64,000 bases of DNA from Bin107 sp965221655 (GCA_965221655.1 OZ244906.1:1550001-1614000); one strand, 5' to 3'; counted from the first letter of the stretch, positions 43,672 to 52,453 are shown. A program made the numbers and translations. Notes: generated from the sequence alone by a model not told the origin.

Positions 43672-43959
43672 CTATTTATAGCGGCTCGTTATCCGCCCCC
43701 GCGTCAGGTCATAGGGGGAGAGCTCCACCTTCACGTTGTCCCCCGGGAGAATGCGGATGAAGTGCATCCGCATCTTGCCCGAGATGTGGGCCAGCACCTT
43801 GTGGCCGCCTTCGAGTTCGACGCGAAACATCGCGTTCGGCAGAGGCTCCAAGACGACGCCGTCCATCTCGATCACGCCTTCTTTGGGTGCGCGCTCCTCG
43901 CGCTCGGTCTGCTCGCGTCTGCGCTTTCTCCTGCTGCCCTGGCGGCGCGGCCTCCTCAT
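43672..43959 (-). CDS. infA: Translation initiation factor IF-1 with N-terminal extension
   Basis: OB-fold factor that binds the ribosomal A site during initiation. The conserved part, from about residue 27 (KEGVIEMDGVVLEPLPNAMF) to the ITSRYK end, is a normal 70-residue IF-1. It is preceded by about 24 extra residues that are very basic (MRRPRRQGSRRKRRRE). The ATG at 43959 overlaps the map stop (ATGA), which supports it. A GTG at the VIEMDG position with a GAAGG-like sequence is the only short alternative. Confidence 0.93.
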   Translation of the reverse strand: MRRPRRQGSRRKRRREQTEREERAPKEGVIEMDGVVLEPLPNAMFRVELEGGHKVLAHISGKMRMHFIRILPGDNVKVELSPYDLTRGRITSRYK

Positions 43960-44708
43960 GCGGCCAGACTCAAAACGTCCGGACCGCGCTCGGTGATGGC
44001 TACCGAATGCTCAAAATGCGCCGAGAGCTTCTCGTCCGCCGTGACGACCGTCCACTGATCGTTGCGGAGTTTCACGTCATAGACTCCCGCGTTCAACATC
44101 GGCTCAATCGCCAGCACCATGCCCGCCTTGAGTTCCGGCCCCGTGCCGGGTTCGCCGAAATTCGGCACCTGGGGCTCTTCGTGCAGATTCGTTCCCACCC
44201 CGTGCCCCACGTAGGTGCGCACCACCGAGAAGCCTGCCTCCTCCGCGTGCTTTTGCACGGCGTGTGAGATGTCGAACAGCCTGTTGCCCGGCCTGGCCTG
44301 TTCGATACCCTTGAAGAGCGCCTCCTCGCAGTGCTTCAGGAGCCTCTTCGCTTCGGGGGCGACGGCGCCGACCGGGAAGGTGATCGCGTGGTCGCCGTAG
44401 TAGCCGTGCAGCTTCGCTCCCACGTCGACGCTCACGATATCACCTTCCACGAGTTTTCTCCCCGACGGCACCCCGTGCACCACTTCCTCGTTCACCGAAG
44501 CACAAATGGTGTGGCGATAGCCCCGGTAGCCCTTGAAGGCGGGTATCGCCCCCTGGCTGCGAATGATGCGCTCGGCCAGGGCGTCGAGATCGAGCGTCGA
44601 GACTCCCGGCCGAATCGTTTCCTTCAACTCCCCCATCACGTTCATCACCACCCGGTTGCTGTCGCGCAGGCGTTCGATCTCTTTTTGTGAACGCAGGATG
44701 ATAGCCAT
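43956..44708 (-). CDS. map: Methionine aminopeptidase type I
   Basis: Removes the N-terminal methionine from nascent proteins. The five metal ligands are present: D95 and D106 (SVDVGAKLHGYYGDHA), H169 (YVGHGVG), E202 (AIEPML) and E233 (HFEHSVA). The length of 250 is slightly below that of the E. coli enzyme. It starts at ATG 44708, sharing one base with the adk stop (TGATG). Confidence 0.96.
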   Translation of the reverse strand: MAIILRSQKEIERLRDSNRVVMNVMGELKETIRPGVSTLDLDALAERIIRSQGAIPAFKGYRGYRHTICASVNEEVVHGVPSGRKLVEGDIVSVDVGAKLHGYYGDHAITFPVGAVAPEAKRLLKHCEEALFKGIEQARPGNRLFDISHAVQKHAEEAGFSVVRTYVGHGVGTNLHEEPQVPNFGEPGTGPELKAGMVLAIEPMLNAGVYDVKLRNDQWTVVTADEKLSAHFEHSVAITERGPDVLSLAA

Positions 44709-45337
44709 CAGGCGAGCACCCGGGCAATTCCTTCCTCCACCCTTTTGGCGACCTCCTCGGGCTTCCCCTCGCCGTCGATCTCCGCCAGTTTGCCCTTGTC
44801 GCGGTAAAACGCCACCAGCGGTTCGGTGTGTTTCTTGTAAACGTCGAGGCGCCGACGCACCGTGCTCCGCATGTCGTCCTCGCGCTGGTAGAGGTCTCCC
44901 CCGCAAACCGAGCACTTCGAGGTGTCCATGTTCGGATAGACCGCCCCGCATTTCTTGCAGGTGAGCCTGCCCGCCAGCCGCCCTATCACTGCCTCGTCCG
45001 TCACCCTGAGGTAGACCACCACGTCCACGCTCTCGGGCAGCACCCTCTCGAGTGCTTCCGCCTGGTGAATCGTACGCGGAAACCCGTCGAGAATGAAACC
45101 CGCCTTGCAGTCTTCGCGTGCGATGCGCTCCTCGATGACCGAGACGATGAGTTCATCCGGCACGAGCTTGCCCTGGTTGATGATGCCCTCCACCCGCTGA
45201 CCGAGCACGGTCTTCTCTGCGACCGACTGGCGCAACATGTCGCCCGTCGAGATTTCGGGGGCGTTCATCGCCTGCGAAAGAACGACGCCCTGGGTGCCCT
45301 TGCCCGACCCCGGAGGGCCAAGGAGAATCATCCGCAT
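44708..45337 (-). CDS. adk: Adenylate kinase (zinc-lid form)
   Basis: Converts AMP and ATP to two ADP. It has the P-loop GPPGSGKGTQ at 7-16, the DGFPRTIHQAEAL AMP-binding block and an extended LID with four cysteines (CKKC and CSVC pairs) that should bind zinc. At 209 residues it is of normal length. It starts four bases after the secY stop. Confidence 0.96.
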   Translation of the reverse strand: MRMILLGPPGSGKGTQGVVLSQAMNAPEISTGDMLRQSVAEKTVLGQRVEGIINQGKLVPDELIVSVIEERIAREDCKAGFILDGFPRTIHQAEALERVLPESVDVVVYLRVTDEAVIGRLAGRLTCKKCGAVYPNMDTSKCSVCGGDLYQREDDMRSTVRRRLDVYKKHTEPLVAFYRDKGKLAEIDGEGKPEEVAKRVEEGIARVLA

Positions 45338-45341
45338 TCGG

Positions 45342-46664
45342 CTAGCCCGCCCGGCCCCGTATGCGCCCCCGGCGCATGAAACCCTCGTAGTTGCGCATCA
45401 CCAGATGCGACTCGATTTGCCGCTGCGTGTCCACCGCCACGCCTACGACGATCAACAGTGCGGTTCCGCCGAAGTAGAACGGCACGTTGAACCACTGGAT
45501 CAGGTACGTCGGCAGGATGACGATGGCACTCAGATAAATCGCTCCCACAAACGTGAGCCTGCTCAGGATGCGGTCGATGTAGTCCGCCGTGGGTCGGCCC
45601 GGACGCCTCCCGGGAACGAAGCCACCGTACTTGCGCAGGTTCTCCGCCACGTCCATCGGGTTGAATATGATGGCGGTGTAGAAATAGGCGAAGAAGAATA
45701 TGAGCACGACCGTCAGCACCACGTAGAGGGTGCTCGGCGGCGTGAGCGCAGCACTCAACAGGCGGAGCCATTCTACGCTCGAGAACTGCGCGATCGTCGC
45801 GGGAAAGAGAATCATCGAGCTCGCGAAGATCGGCGGGATGACGCCCGAGGTGTTGACCTTGAGGGGCAGGTGGGTCTCCTGGCCACCCGCCATCTTGCGG
45901 CCCACCATGCGCTTTGCGTACTGCACCCGTATTCTGCGTTGGCCCGCCTCGAACCACACCACCAGACCCACTACGGCCACCATGCCCACCACCAGAAGGA
46001 TCATGACGAAGGGCTGGAGTTCGCCCGTACCCAGCAAACGGAACGTGTTGATGATCGCTCCGGGCAAACCCGCCACGATGCCCGCGAAAATGATGAGCGA
46101 GATGCCGTTGCCGATGCCGCGCTCGGTAATCTGCTCGCCCAGCCACATGATGAACGAGGTGCCCGCCACCAAGGTGAGCACCGTCATGAGCCGGAAGCCC
46201 CACCCCGGTTCGGGAACCACGAGCGCACCCGTGGGAGCGGCCATCTGCTCGATGCCGACGGCGATGCCGAAGCCCTGAATCGTCGAGAGGAGCACCGTGC
46301 CGTAGCGCGTGTACTGGTTGATTTTCTTGCGCCCCGAATCGCCCTCTTTCTTCAGGCGCTCCAGGTGGGGAACCGCGACCGTGAGCAGCTCCAGAATAAT
46401 GGACGCGCTGATGTAAGGCATGATGCCGAGCGCGAAAATCGTCAATTGGCTGAGCGCACCGCCCGTGAAGAGGTCGAAGAACTGCATGAGCGTGCCGCCG
46501 CCCTGGCTCATCTCGGCGAAAAAGGCGGCCAGCGCCACGGTGTCGATTCCCGGCGTGGGAATGTGCGCACCGATGCGGTAGACCGCCAGAATGCCGAGCG
46601 TGAACAGAATCCTGTTCTTGAGCTCGGGCACCTGGAATATGCTGGGAACGCCGCCTTCCCTCAC
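45342..46664 (-). CDS. secY: Preprotein translocase subunit SecY
   Basis: Core channel of the Sec translocon, 440 residues with ten hydrophobic helices. The plug and lateral gate region (AHIPTPGIDTVAL...GGALSQLTIFALGIMPYISASI) and the cytoplasmic RRIRVQYAKRMVG loop are typical. Its ATG overlaps the rplO stop by four bases. Confidence 0.97.
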   Translation of the reverse strand: MREGGVPSIFQVPELKNRILFTLGILAVYRIGAHIPTPGIDTVALAAFFAEMSQGGGTLMQFFDLFTGGALSQLTIFALGIMPYISASIILELLTVAVPHLERLKKEGDSGRKKINQYTRYGTVLLSTIQGFGIAVGIEQMAAPTGALVVPEPGWGFRLMTVLTLVAGTSFIMWLGEQITERGIGNGISLIIFAGIVAGLPGAIINTFRLLGTGELQPFVMILLVVGMVAVVGLVVWFEAGQRRIRVQYAKRMVGRKMAGGQETHLPLKVNTSGVIPPIFASSMILFPATIAQFSSVEWLRLLSAALTPPSTLYVVLTVVLIFFFAYFYTAIIFNPMDVAENLRKYGGFVPGRRPGRPTADYIDRILSRLTFVGAIYLSAIVILPTYLIQWFNVPFYFGGTALLIVVGVAVDTQRQIESHLVMRNYEGFMRRGRIRGRAG

Positions 46665-47173
46665 GCGCTCTCACCCTCCGGTCCGGCGGCCAGGGCCACG
46701 ATTTGCACGCTGCCGCCCGCCTCCTCGATCTTGCGGCGGGCCGACGCGCTGCACCCCTGCACCTTGAGGTGCAGGGCGCGCTCCACCTCGCCCTGGCCGA
46801 GAAGTTTGACGCCGTCCTTCGCCAACTTGCGAATCAGGCCCGCGGCCCGAAGCGCGTCGGCGTCCAGATCGGCCCCATCGGCAAGAGCGTTCAGGCGGCC
46901 CACGTTCAACGCGGAGAACTGCTTCTTGAAGCGATTCGTAAACCCACGCTTGGGCAGGCGACGCTGGAGCGGCATCTGCCCCCCCTCGAAACCCACCTTG
47001 CGGCTGTAGCCCGAGCGGGACTTCTGCCCTTTCTGGCCGCGCGTCGAGGTCTTGCCCATACCGGAACCCACCCCGCGCCCCACGCGGTGACGGGGCCTGC
47101 TTGCTCCGGCGGGAGAGGACAAATCGCCCAGCCCCGTGTACGAACCTTCCGTGTTTTCGTCGTTTTCGGACAT
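46661..47173 (-). CDS. rplO: 50S ribosomal protein L15
   Basis: Late-assembly 23S rRNA-binding protein of 170 residues. It has the Arg/Gly-rich N-terminal extension RHRVGRGVGSGMGKTSTRGQ and GFEGGQMPLQRRLPKRGF. The first 20 residues are acidic (MSENDENTEGSY), unlike the usual MKLHEL start. It precedes secY. Confidence 0.96.
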   Translation of the reverse strand: MSENDENTEGSYTGLGDLSSPAGASRPRHRVGRGVGSGMGKTSTRGQKGQKSRSGYSRKVGFEGGQMPLQRRLPKRGFTNRFKKQFSALNVGRLNALADGADLDADALRAAGLIRKLAKDGVKLLGQGEVERALHLKVQGCSASARRKIEEAGGSVQIVALAAGPEGESA

Positions 47174-47186
47174 ATCGACCCGGGGG

Positions 47187-47375
47187 CTAGGCCCCCTCCT
47201 CCACTTCCACCAAGTGCTTGACCTTGAACACCATGCCGCGAATGCAGGCGTTGTCCGCCTTGACGACCGTCTGGTTGATGCGCCGCAGACCCAGCCCCTG
47301 CAAGACGGCGCGCTGCTTCGGGTTCGAGCCGGACGTGCTCTTTTTCAATGTAACCCTTATCTTTCCTTCCGCCAT
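47187..47375 (-). CDS. rpmD: 50S ribosomal protein L30
   Basis: A 62-residue ribosomal protein with the IRVTLKKSTSGSNPKQRAVL and GLRRINQTVVKADNACIRGM core. I use the ATG at 47375, immediately after the rpsE stop, since the further open frame is not conserved. It lies 13 bases before rplO. Confidence 0.95.
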   Translation of the reverse strand: MAEGKIRVTLKKSTSGSNPKQRAVLQGLGLRRINQTVVKADNACIRGMVFKVKHLVEVEEGA

Positions 47376-47376
47376 C

Positions 47377-48003
47377 TTATTCCTGCTCCTGCGCGTCGGG
47401 AGCACCTTGCGGCGACTCATCCCCCTCGCCCGCCGCGGCCTCGCTTTCGGCCAGGGGAGCAGCCTCCTCGCCCGCTTCGGGTTCCGCCTCGACACCGATG
47501 CCTCTGAGCGCGAACACTTCGTCGCGGTTGCGCAGCGCGCACAAGCCCGCCAGCGTCGCTTTGGCAGCGTTGTGCGGATTGTTCGTGCCGATGCACTTCG
47601 TCAATATGTCGCGTACGCCCGCCACGTCGAGAACCGCGCGCACGGGACCGCCCGCGATGACCCCCGTTCCGCGCGCGGCGGGCTTCAGGAGGACGCGGCC
47701 CGCCCCGAAACGACCCATCGTCTGGTGGGGAATGGTCTCCTTGTCGAGGGCAACGCGCACCATTGCCTTTCGCGCCTTCTCCACCCCTTTGCGGATGGCC
47801 TCGGGCACCTCGTTCGCCTTGCCCATGCCGATGCCGACCTGGCCCTTGCGATCGCCCACGGTCACCAGGGCACTGAAGCTGAACCGTCTGCCGCCCTTCA
47901 CCACCTTCGCGACGCGGTTGATGTAGATAACGCGGTCGATGAACTCGCGCTCCTCAGGATTCTCGGCCTCGCGCCCCCGGCCCCTTCTCGCTTCTCGCGC
48001 CAT
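47377..48003 (-). CDS. rpsE: 30S ribosomal protein S5
   Basis: A 208-residue protein of translational accuracy; the double-stranded RNA-binding N-domain and the C-domain (TGVIAGGPVRAVLDVAGV) are intact. The conserved protein ends at about residue 168 and is followed by a tail of about 40 residues rich in Glu, Ala and Asp, longer than in most bacteria. Its ATG shares one base with the rplR stop. Confidence 0.96.
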   Translation of the reverse strand: MAREARRGRGREAENPEEREFIDRVIYINRVAKVVKGGRRFSFSALVTVGDRKGQVGIGMGKANEVPEAIRKGVEKARKAMVRVALDKETIPHQTMGRFGAGRVLLKPAARGTGVIAGGPVRAVLDVAGVRDILTKCIGTNNPHNAAKATLAGLCALRNRDEVFALRGIGVEAEPEAGEEAAPLAESEAAAGEGDESPQGAPDAQEQE

Positions 48004-48383
48004 CAGAACCTCACCCCCGTCTCCCGCACGCCATCTGCCAGTGCTTTCACGCGCCCGTGGTAGAGATAGCCGTTGCGGTCGAAAACCACCTTCTCCACGC
48101 CCTGGGATTTTGCGCGATCCCCGAGCATCTTGCCGACGAGGGCGGCGCCCGCGGTGTTGCCGGCGTCGACGCCCTCAGCACTCTTCGCTTCAGAGGCGAA
48201 AGCTCCCTCGCGCGAGGAGGCCGCCGCCAGGGTGCGGCCCGCGACGTCGTCGATCACCTGGGCGTAGATGTGCGCGCCGCTGCGGAAAACCGTAAGACGC
48301 GGGCACTCGCTCGTGCCGCGGCTCTTTTTGCGAATTCTCACTTTGCGCTTGAGCCTCGCCTCAAGCTTGCTCAATCGACCCAC
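48003..48383 (-). CDS. rplR: 50S ribosomal protein L18
   Basis: 5S rRNA-binding protein of 126 residues. It shows RPRL-like ECPRLTVFRSGAHIYAQVIDD, followed by AGALVGKMLGDRA-type and FDRNGYLYHGRVKALADG blocks. Gene order rplF-rplR-rpsE is standard. Confidence 0.96.
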   Translation of the reverse strand: MGRLSKLEARLKRKVRIRKKSRGTSECPRLTVFRSGAHIYAQVIDDVAGRTLAAASSREGAFASEAKSAEGVDAGNTAGAALVGKMLGDRAKSQGVEKVVFDRNGYLYHGRVKALADGVRETGVRF

Positions 48384-48400
48384 TTTCCGAACCTCCCGCG

Positions 48401-48946
48401 CTACACGCCTGCCTTGCCGACCTTGCGCCGCACCACCTCGCCCACGTAGCGGATGCCCTTGCCCTTGTAGGGCTCGGGGGGCTTGACCTTGCGGATTTCG
48501 GCGGCCACCCAGCCGACCACCTGCTTGTCGATACCCTTGACCTTAATCGCCATGCGGTTGCGGTCGCTCTGGACCTCGAAGGTGATGCCCTCGATCTCCT
48601 CGATGTTCACCGGATGCGAATACCCCACGTTCAGGACGACTCCCTTGCCCTTCGCCTCCACGCGGTAGCCCAGGCCGATGATTTCGAGTTCCTTTTCGAA
48701 CCCCTTCGTCACGCCCTCGACCATGTTGGCGATGAGCGTGCGCGTGAGACCGTGGAGCGACTTGTCCTGGCGCGATTCGCTGCGCCGCGAGACGACGATG
48801 CTCTCGCCGCCCACCTCCACTTCCGGCCTATGGTGCAACTCGCGTTCGAGAGTGCCCAGCGGCCCCTTGACGGAGATACGCCGCCCGTCAAGCCGCACCT
48901 CCACCCCCTGGGGGATGGGAATAGGCACTTTTCCGATGCGTGACAT
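48401..48946 (-). CDS. rplF: 50S ribosomal protein L6
   Basis: Two-repeat ribosomal protein near the GTPase centre, 181 residues. It starts MSRIGKVPIPIPQGVEV and has the C-terminal EPYKGKGIRYVGEVVRRKVGK signature. Confidence 0.97.
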   Translation of the reverse strand: MSRIGKVPIPIPQGVEVRLDGRRISVKGPLGTLERELHHRPEVEVGGESIVVSRRSESRQDKSLHGLTRTLIANMVEGVTKGFEKELEIIGLGYRVEAKGKGVVLNVGYSHPVNIEEIEGITFEVQSDRNRMAIKVKGIDKQVVGWVAAEIRKVKPPEPYKGKGIRYVGEVVRRKVGKAGV

Positions 48947-48956
48947 TCAGACCACC

Positions 48957-49358
48957 TCACCAAATTTCACAAAGAACCTCGCCGCCTACCCCCAGGTTGC
49001 GCGCCTCCTCGTCGGTCAGCACGCCCTTCGACGTCGTGAGAATAGCGATGCCCATTCCGTTGAGCACCCTGGGAACCGACTCCTTGTTCACATACACCCG
49101 AAGGCCGGGTTTGCTGACGCGCCTGAGCTGGTTCAGCACCTGCTTGCCGTCCTGGAGGGGCTTGAGTTGCACCCTGATTTCGCTCTGGCCCGCGTGCCCC
49201 GGAGCGACGTCGTAGCCCTGGATGTAGCCTTGCGACTTCAAGATGCCGACGACCTGGGCCTTCAGGCTGCTGCCCGGAATCACGACGTTCGTGTGCCCCG
49301 CGCGCACCGCGTTGCGGATGCGCGTGAGGAGGTCGGCAATGGGATCCGTCATGCTCAT
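48957..49358 (-). CDS. rpsH: 30S ribosomal protein S8
   Basis: Central-domain 16S rRNA-binding protein, 133 residues. MTDPIADLLTRIRNA is at the start and the KGVLTDEEARNLGVGGEVLCEIW signature at the end. Two ATGs two codons apart make the precise start uncertain. In E. coli it represses the spc operon by binding at rplE; the site was not tested here. Confidence 0.97.
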   Translation of the reverse strand: MSMTDPIADLLTRIRNAVRAGHTNVVIPGSSLKAQVVGILKSQGYIQGYDVAPGHAGQSEIRVQLKPLQDGKQVLNQLRRVSKPGLRVYVNKESVPRVLNGMGIAILTTSKGVLTDEEARNLGVGGEVLCEIW

Positions 49359-49373
49359 GTTCTGGCGCCTCCG

Positions 49374-49559
49374 CTACCAACTCGATTTCGTGACGCCCGG
49401 AATCTCGCCCTTGAGCGACAATTCGCGGAAGCAGATGCGGCAAATCTTGAAACGCCGCAGATACCCGCGCGGGCGCCCGCAACGCTGGCAGCGATTGTAA
49501 GCCCGCACCCCGAACTTGGGAGTTTTCTTCTGTTTCGCAATCAAGCACTTTTTCGCCAC
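49374..49559 (-). CDS. rpsN: 30S ribosomal protein S14, zinc type
   Basis: Short 61-residue S14 of the zinc-binding class (rpsZ-like) with C24, C27, C40 and C43 and the conserved GRPRGYLRRFKICRICFRE block. This is the ancestral form, in contrast to the longer zinc-free S14 of Gammaproteobacteria. Confidence 0.97.
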   Translation of the reverse strand: MAKKCLIAKQKKTPKFGVRAYNRCQRCGRPRGYLRRFKICRICFRELSLKGEIPGVTKSSW

Positions 49560-49571
49560 GGAATTTCCTCT

Positions 49572-50123
49572 TTAGTTCGCGCGGAAGGGAACGCCCAACT
49601 CGCGCAGCAGTGCGCGCCCCTCTTCGTCGGTGGTCGCCGAGGTGTTTACGACAACGCCGATGCCCCGTGTCTTCTCCACCTTGTCGATGTCGATCTCGGG
49701 GAAGATAATCTGATCCCGAATGCCCATGCTGTAGTTCCCCCGGCCGTCGAACGACTTCGGGCTCAGCCCCCTGAAGTCGCGTACGCGCGGGAGCACCACG
49801 TTCACCAAGCGGTCCATGAAGTCCCACATCCTCGCGCCGCGCAGCGTCACCATCGCCCCGATGGGCATCCCCTCGCGCAGCTTGAAGTTCGCGATGGACT
49901 TGCGCGCCCGGGTGATGACGGGCTTTTGCCCCGCGATGCTCGTGAGCTCGGCGACACCGTTCTCCAGGGTCGAAGCGTTTTGAACGGCCTCTCCCAGCCC
50001 CATGTTCAGGGTCACCTTGAGAAGCCGCGGAATCTGCATGACGTTGGTGTACTCGAACTCTGTGCGGAGTTTTTCCGCAATTTCGTCTCGATAACGCTGC
50101 AACATTCTGGGGACGTACGCCAT
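49572..50123 (-). CDS. rplE: 50S ribosomal protein L5
   Basis: 5S rRNA-binding protein of 183 residues. It has the IPRLLKVTLNMGLGEA block, KSIANFKLREGMPIG and a GIRDQIIFPEIDIDKVEKTRG block with normal spacing. It follows rplX by 21 bases. Confidence 0.97.
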   Translation of the reverse strand: MAYVPRMLQRYRDEIAEKLRTEFEYTNVMQIPRLLKVTLNMGLGEAVQNASTLENGVAELTSIAGQKPVITRARKSIANFKLREGMPIGAMVTLRGARMWDFMDRLVNVVLPRVRDFRGLSPKSFDGRGNYSMGIRDQIIFPEIDIDKVEKTRGIGVVVNTSATTDEEGRALLRELGVPFRAN

Positions 50124-50144
50124 TTTACCCTAAATCCTTCTCGC

Positions 50145-50483
50145 CTAGACCGTGTCCAGCAATTCGCCGCCGCGATGCGTCACCCGCACGCGCGTGCCGT
50201 CCTCGAGCCGCTTTCTGCGCACGCGCGCGGGACCGCCCGCCTTCGGGTCGACGGGCATGACGTTGGAGATGTGAATCTTCCCCTCGCGCTCGAGGATGCC
50301 GCCCTGCTGGTTCGTCTGGGTCGGCTTCGTGTGGCGCTTCATCATGTTCACCTTCTCCACGAGCACCCGGTTTTCGTTCTTGAGCACCCGCAGCACCTTG
50401 CCGGTCTTCCCTTTCTCGCGACCCGCGATTATCTGCACGATGTCGCCTTTCTTGATGTGTGTCTTCTTCGATTTTCCGCCCAT
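50145..50483 (-). CDS. rplX: 50S ribosomal protein L24
   Basis: Assembly-initiator protein of 112 residues with the KOW motif (KKGDIVQIIAGREKGKTGKV). The ATG at 50483 gives the family start; the open frame beyond it belongs to the rplN region in another phase. It lies eight bases after rplN. Confidence 0.96.
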   Translation of the reverse strand: MGGKSKKTHIKKGDIVQIIAGREKGKTGKVLRVLKNENRVLVEKVNMMKRHTKPTQTNQQGGILEREGKIHISNVMPVDPKAGGPARVRRKRLEDGTRVRVTHRGGELLDTV

Positions 50484-50491
50484 CTCGATCC

Positions 50492-50860
50492 TCACAACAC
50501 CTCGGGCGCGAGCGAGACGATGCGCATGAAGCGCTTGCGCCGCAACTCGCGGGCCACGGGCCCGAAAATGCGCGTGCCCATCGGCTCGCGCGCTTCGTTG
50601 ATGATAACGACGGCGTTGTCGTCGAAGCGGATGTAGGTGCCGTCCTCGCGCCCGGTCTCCTTCACCGTACGGACGACTACGGCGCGGCGCACCTCGCCCT
50701 TCTTGATGGCGCTGTTGGGGACGGCCTCCTTGATCGCCACGACGATGATGTCGCCGATGCGCGCGTATCTGCGCCGCGAGCCTCCCAGCACCTTGATGCA
50801 CTGGGCGCGCTTCGCCCCCGAGTTGTCTGCTACGCTGCACATGGTTTCGACCTGAATCAT
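50492..50860 (-). CDS. rplN: 50S ribosomal protein L14
   Basis: A 122-residue protein of normal length. It starts MIQVETMCSVADNSGAKRAQ and ends KRFMRIVSLAPEVL, both strongly conserved; part of the L14-L19 intersubunit bridge. Confidence 0.97.
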   Translation of the reverse strand: MIQVETMCSVADNSGAKRAQCIKVLGGSRRRYARIGDIIVVAIKEAVPNSAIKKGEVRRAVVVRTVKETGREDGTYIRFDDNAVVIINEAREPMGTRIFGPVARELRRKRFMRIVSLAPEVL

Positions 50861-50872
50861 TTTCCCCGTTCC

Positions 50873-51133
50873 CTACTTCGTGCGCTCGATCACGTCCAGA
50901 AGACGCCAGCGCTTGCGCCTGCTGAGTGGCCTCGTCTCGATGATGCGCACCCTGTCGCCCGCCCTGAGGGCGTTCTCCTCGTCGTGGACCAGATACTTCT
51001 TGCGCCTGCGCACGACGCGCTTGAAGGTGGAGTGCTTGAACATGCGCACCACCTCCACGGCGACCGTCTTGTCCATGGCGTCGCTGACGACCTTGCCTTC
51101 GCGCACCTTGCGTCTTCCCCGAACCTCACTCAT
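50873..51133 (-). CDS. rpsQ: 30S ribosomal protein S17
   Basis: Small OB-fold 16S rRNA-binding protein of 86 residues (RKVREGKVVSDAMDKTVAVEV, then GDRVRIIETRPLSRRKRW). Its ATG directly abuts the rpmC stop, so the two are translationally coupled. Confidence 0.97.
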   Translation of the reverse strand: MSEVRGRRKVREGKVVSDAMDKTVAVEVVRMFKHSTFKRVVRRRKKYLVHDEENALRAGDRVRIIETRPLSRRKRWRLLDVIERTK

Positions 51134-51346
51134 CTACGATTCCCCATCTCCGTCTTGCGCGACCTCGCGCTGGCGCCTGGAGGTCAACACCCGCGCCAGG
51201 TCGCGCCGAAGCAGGCCGATGCGCGCCGTGTTGTCCAACTGAGCCGTCGCCTTGCGAAAACGCAGGTTAAACAACTCCTGGCGTATTTCCTGCTCTTTGG
51301 AACCGAGCTCGTCGTCGCTCAGTTCGATAACCTCACTGTACTTCAC
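51134..51346 (-). CDS. rpmC: 50S ribosomal protein L29
   Basis: A 70-residue helical protein at the tunnel exit (ELSDDELGSKEQEIRQELFNLRFRKA pattern). It lies between rplP and rpsQ in standard order. Confidence 0.95.
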   Translation of the reverse strand: MKYSEVIELSDDELGSKEQEIRQELFNLRFRKATAQLDNTARIGLLRRDLARVLTSRRQREVAQDGDGES

Positions 51347-51359
51347 GCCGTCATCCCCT

Positions 51360-51767
51360 TCAGGAAGAGGTTACGATCCTGGTCTTGCACGGCAGTTTCT
51401 GCGCAGCGAGGCGCAAAGCCTCGCGCGCCACATCGTCGGCGACGCCGTCCATCTCGTAGAGCACCTTGCCTGCGCGCACCGGCGCAACCCAAGCCTCGGG
51501 CGCCCCTTTGCCCTTGCCCATGCGCACCTCGGCGGGCTTTTTGCAGACCGGCTTGTCGGGAAACAGGCGAATCCATATCCGCCCGCCGCGCTTGACGTGG
51601 CGCGTCATGGCGATGCGGGCCGCCTCGATCTGGCGCGCCGTAATGTGCGTCGTCTCGAGCGTCTGCAGTCCGTAGGAGCCGAAGGAGAGCGTCGCCCCGC
51701 GTTGGGCCTTGCCGTCCAGACGGCCTTTTTGCGTCTTTCTGAACTTCGTTCTCTTGGGTTGCAGCAT
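51360..51767 (-). CDS. rplP: 50S ribosomal protein L16
   Basis: A 135-residue protein at the A-site side of the peptidyl-transferase region. It starts MLQPKRTKFRKTQKGRLDGK and has GRIWIRLFPDKPVCKKPAEVR with the MGKGKGAPE loop. ATG 51767 is the family start; an open frame continuing upstream overlaps rpsC and is rejected. Confidence 0.97.
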   Translation of the reverse strand: MLQPKRTKFRKTQKGRLDGKAQRGATLSFGSYGLQTLETTHITARQIEAARIAMTRHVKRGGRIWIRLFPDKPVCKKPAEVRMGKGKGAPEAWVAPVRAGKVLYEMDGVADDVAREALRLAAQKLPCKTRIVTSS

Positions 51768-51787
51768 GTCTCGCTCCTGCGCCCGCC

Positions 51788-52453
51788 TTACGCACCCAGT
51801 GCCTGGGAGGCGGGCGTTCTTCTGCTCTGGCGAATCATTTCGCCCCGGAAAATCCAGACCTTGACGCCAATGATTCCGTAGGTCGTCTTCCCCTCGGCGA
51901 ACCCGTAGTCGATGTCCGCGCGCAGGGTCTGGAGCGGCACCCGACCCTCGCGATACCACTCGGTGCGCGCAATCTCCGCCCCGCCCAGCCTGCCGGAGCA
52001 CTGAATCTTCACGCCCTTGGCCCCGAAGCGCATGGCGGAGGTGACCGCCTTCTTCATGGCGCGGCGAAAGGCGATGCGGCGTTCGAGTTGCATGCCGATG
52101 TTCTCCGCCACGAGTTGGGCGTCCATCTCGGCCTTGCGCACCTCGCGGATGTTCACGTTCACCTGGTTGCCCGTGAGCTCCTGCAGGTCGGCCTTGAGCC
52201 TGTCCACCTCCGCGCCGCGCTTGCCGATGATGATGCCCGGCCGCGCCGTCCAGATGTTGATGCGCGCGCGCTGGCTGGCGCGCTCGATCTCCACGTTGCT
52301 CACGCCGGCGTGGGAAAGGCGCTCCTTCACGTACTTGCGGATGCGCTGGTCGTCCAGAAGCAAGTCGCCAAAATTGTGCTTGGCGAACCAGGCCGAGTTC
52401 CAGCCCCTGGTGATACCGACCCGAAAACCGATGGGATGAACCTTTTGACCCAT
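51788..52453 (-). CDS. rpsC: 30S ribosomal protein S3
   Basis: Head protein of 221 residues lining the mRNA entry channel. It has an N-terminal KH domain (ARPGIIIGKRGAEVDRLKADL with the GKRG loop) and the conserved C-terminal domain ending GVKVWIFRGEMI. Confidence 0.97.
   Translation of the reverse strand: MGQKVHPIGFRVGITRGWNSAWFAKHNFGDLLLDDQRIRKYVKERLSHAGVSNVEIERASQRARINIWTARPGIIIGKRGAEVDRLKADLQELTGNQVNVNIREVRKAEMDAQLVAENIGMQLERRIAFRRAMKKAVTSAMRFGAKGVKIQCSGRLGGAEIARTEWYREGRVPLQTLRADIDYGFAEGKTTYGIIGVKVWIFRGEMIRQSRRTPASQALGA

Noticed and set aside
48678..50636. Long plus-strand open frame across rplF to rplX
   Set aside because: Antisense to ribosomal protein genes in standard order; composition of a shadow frame.
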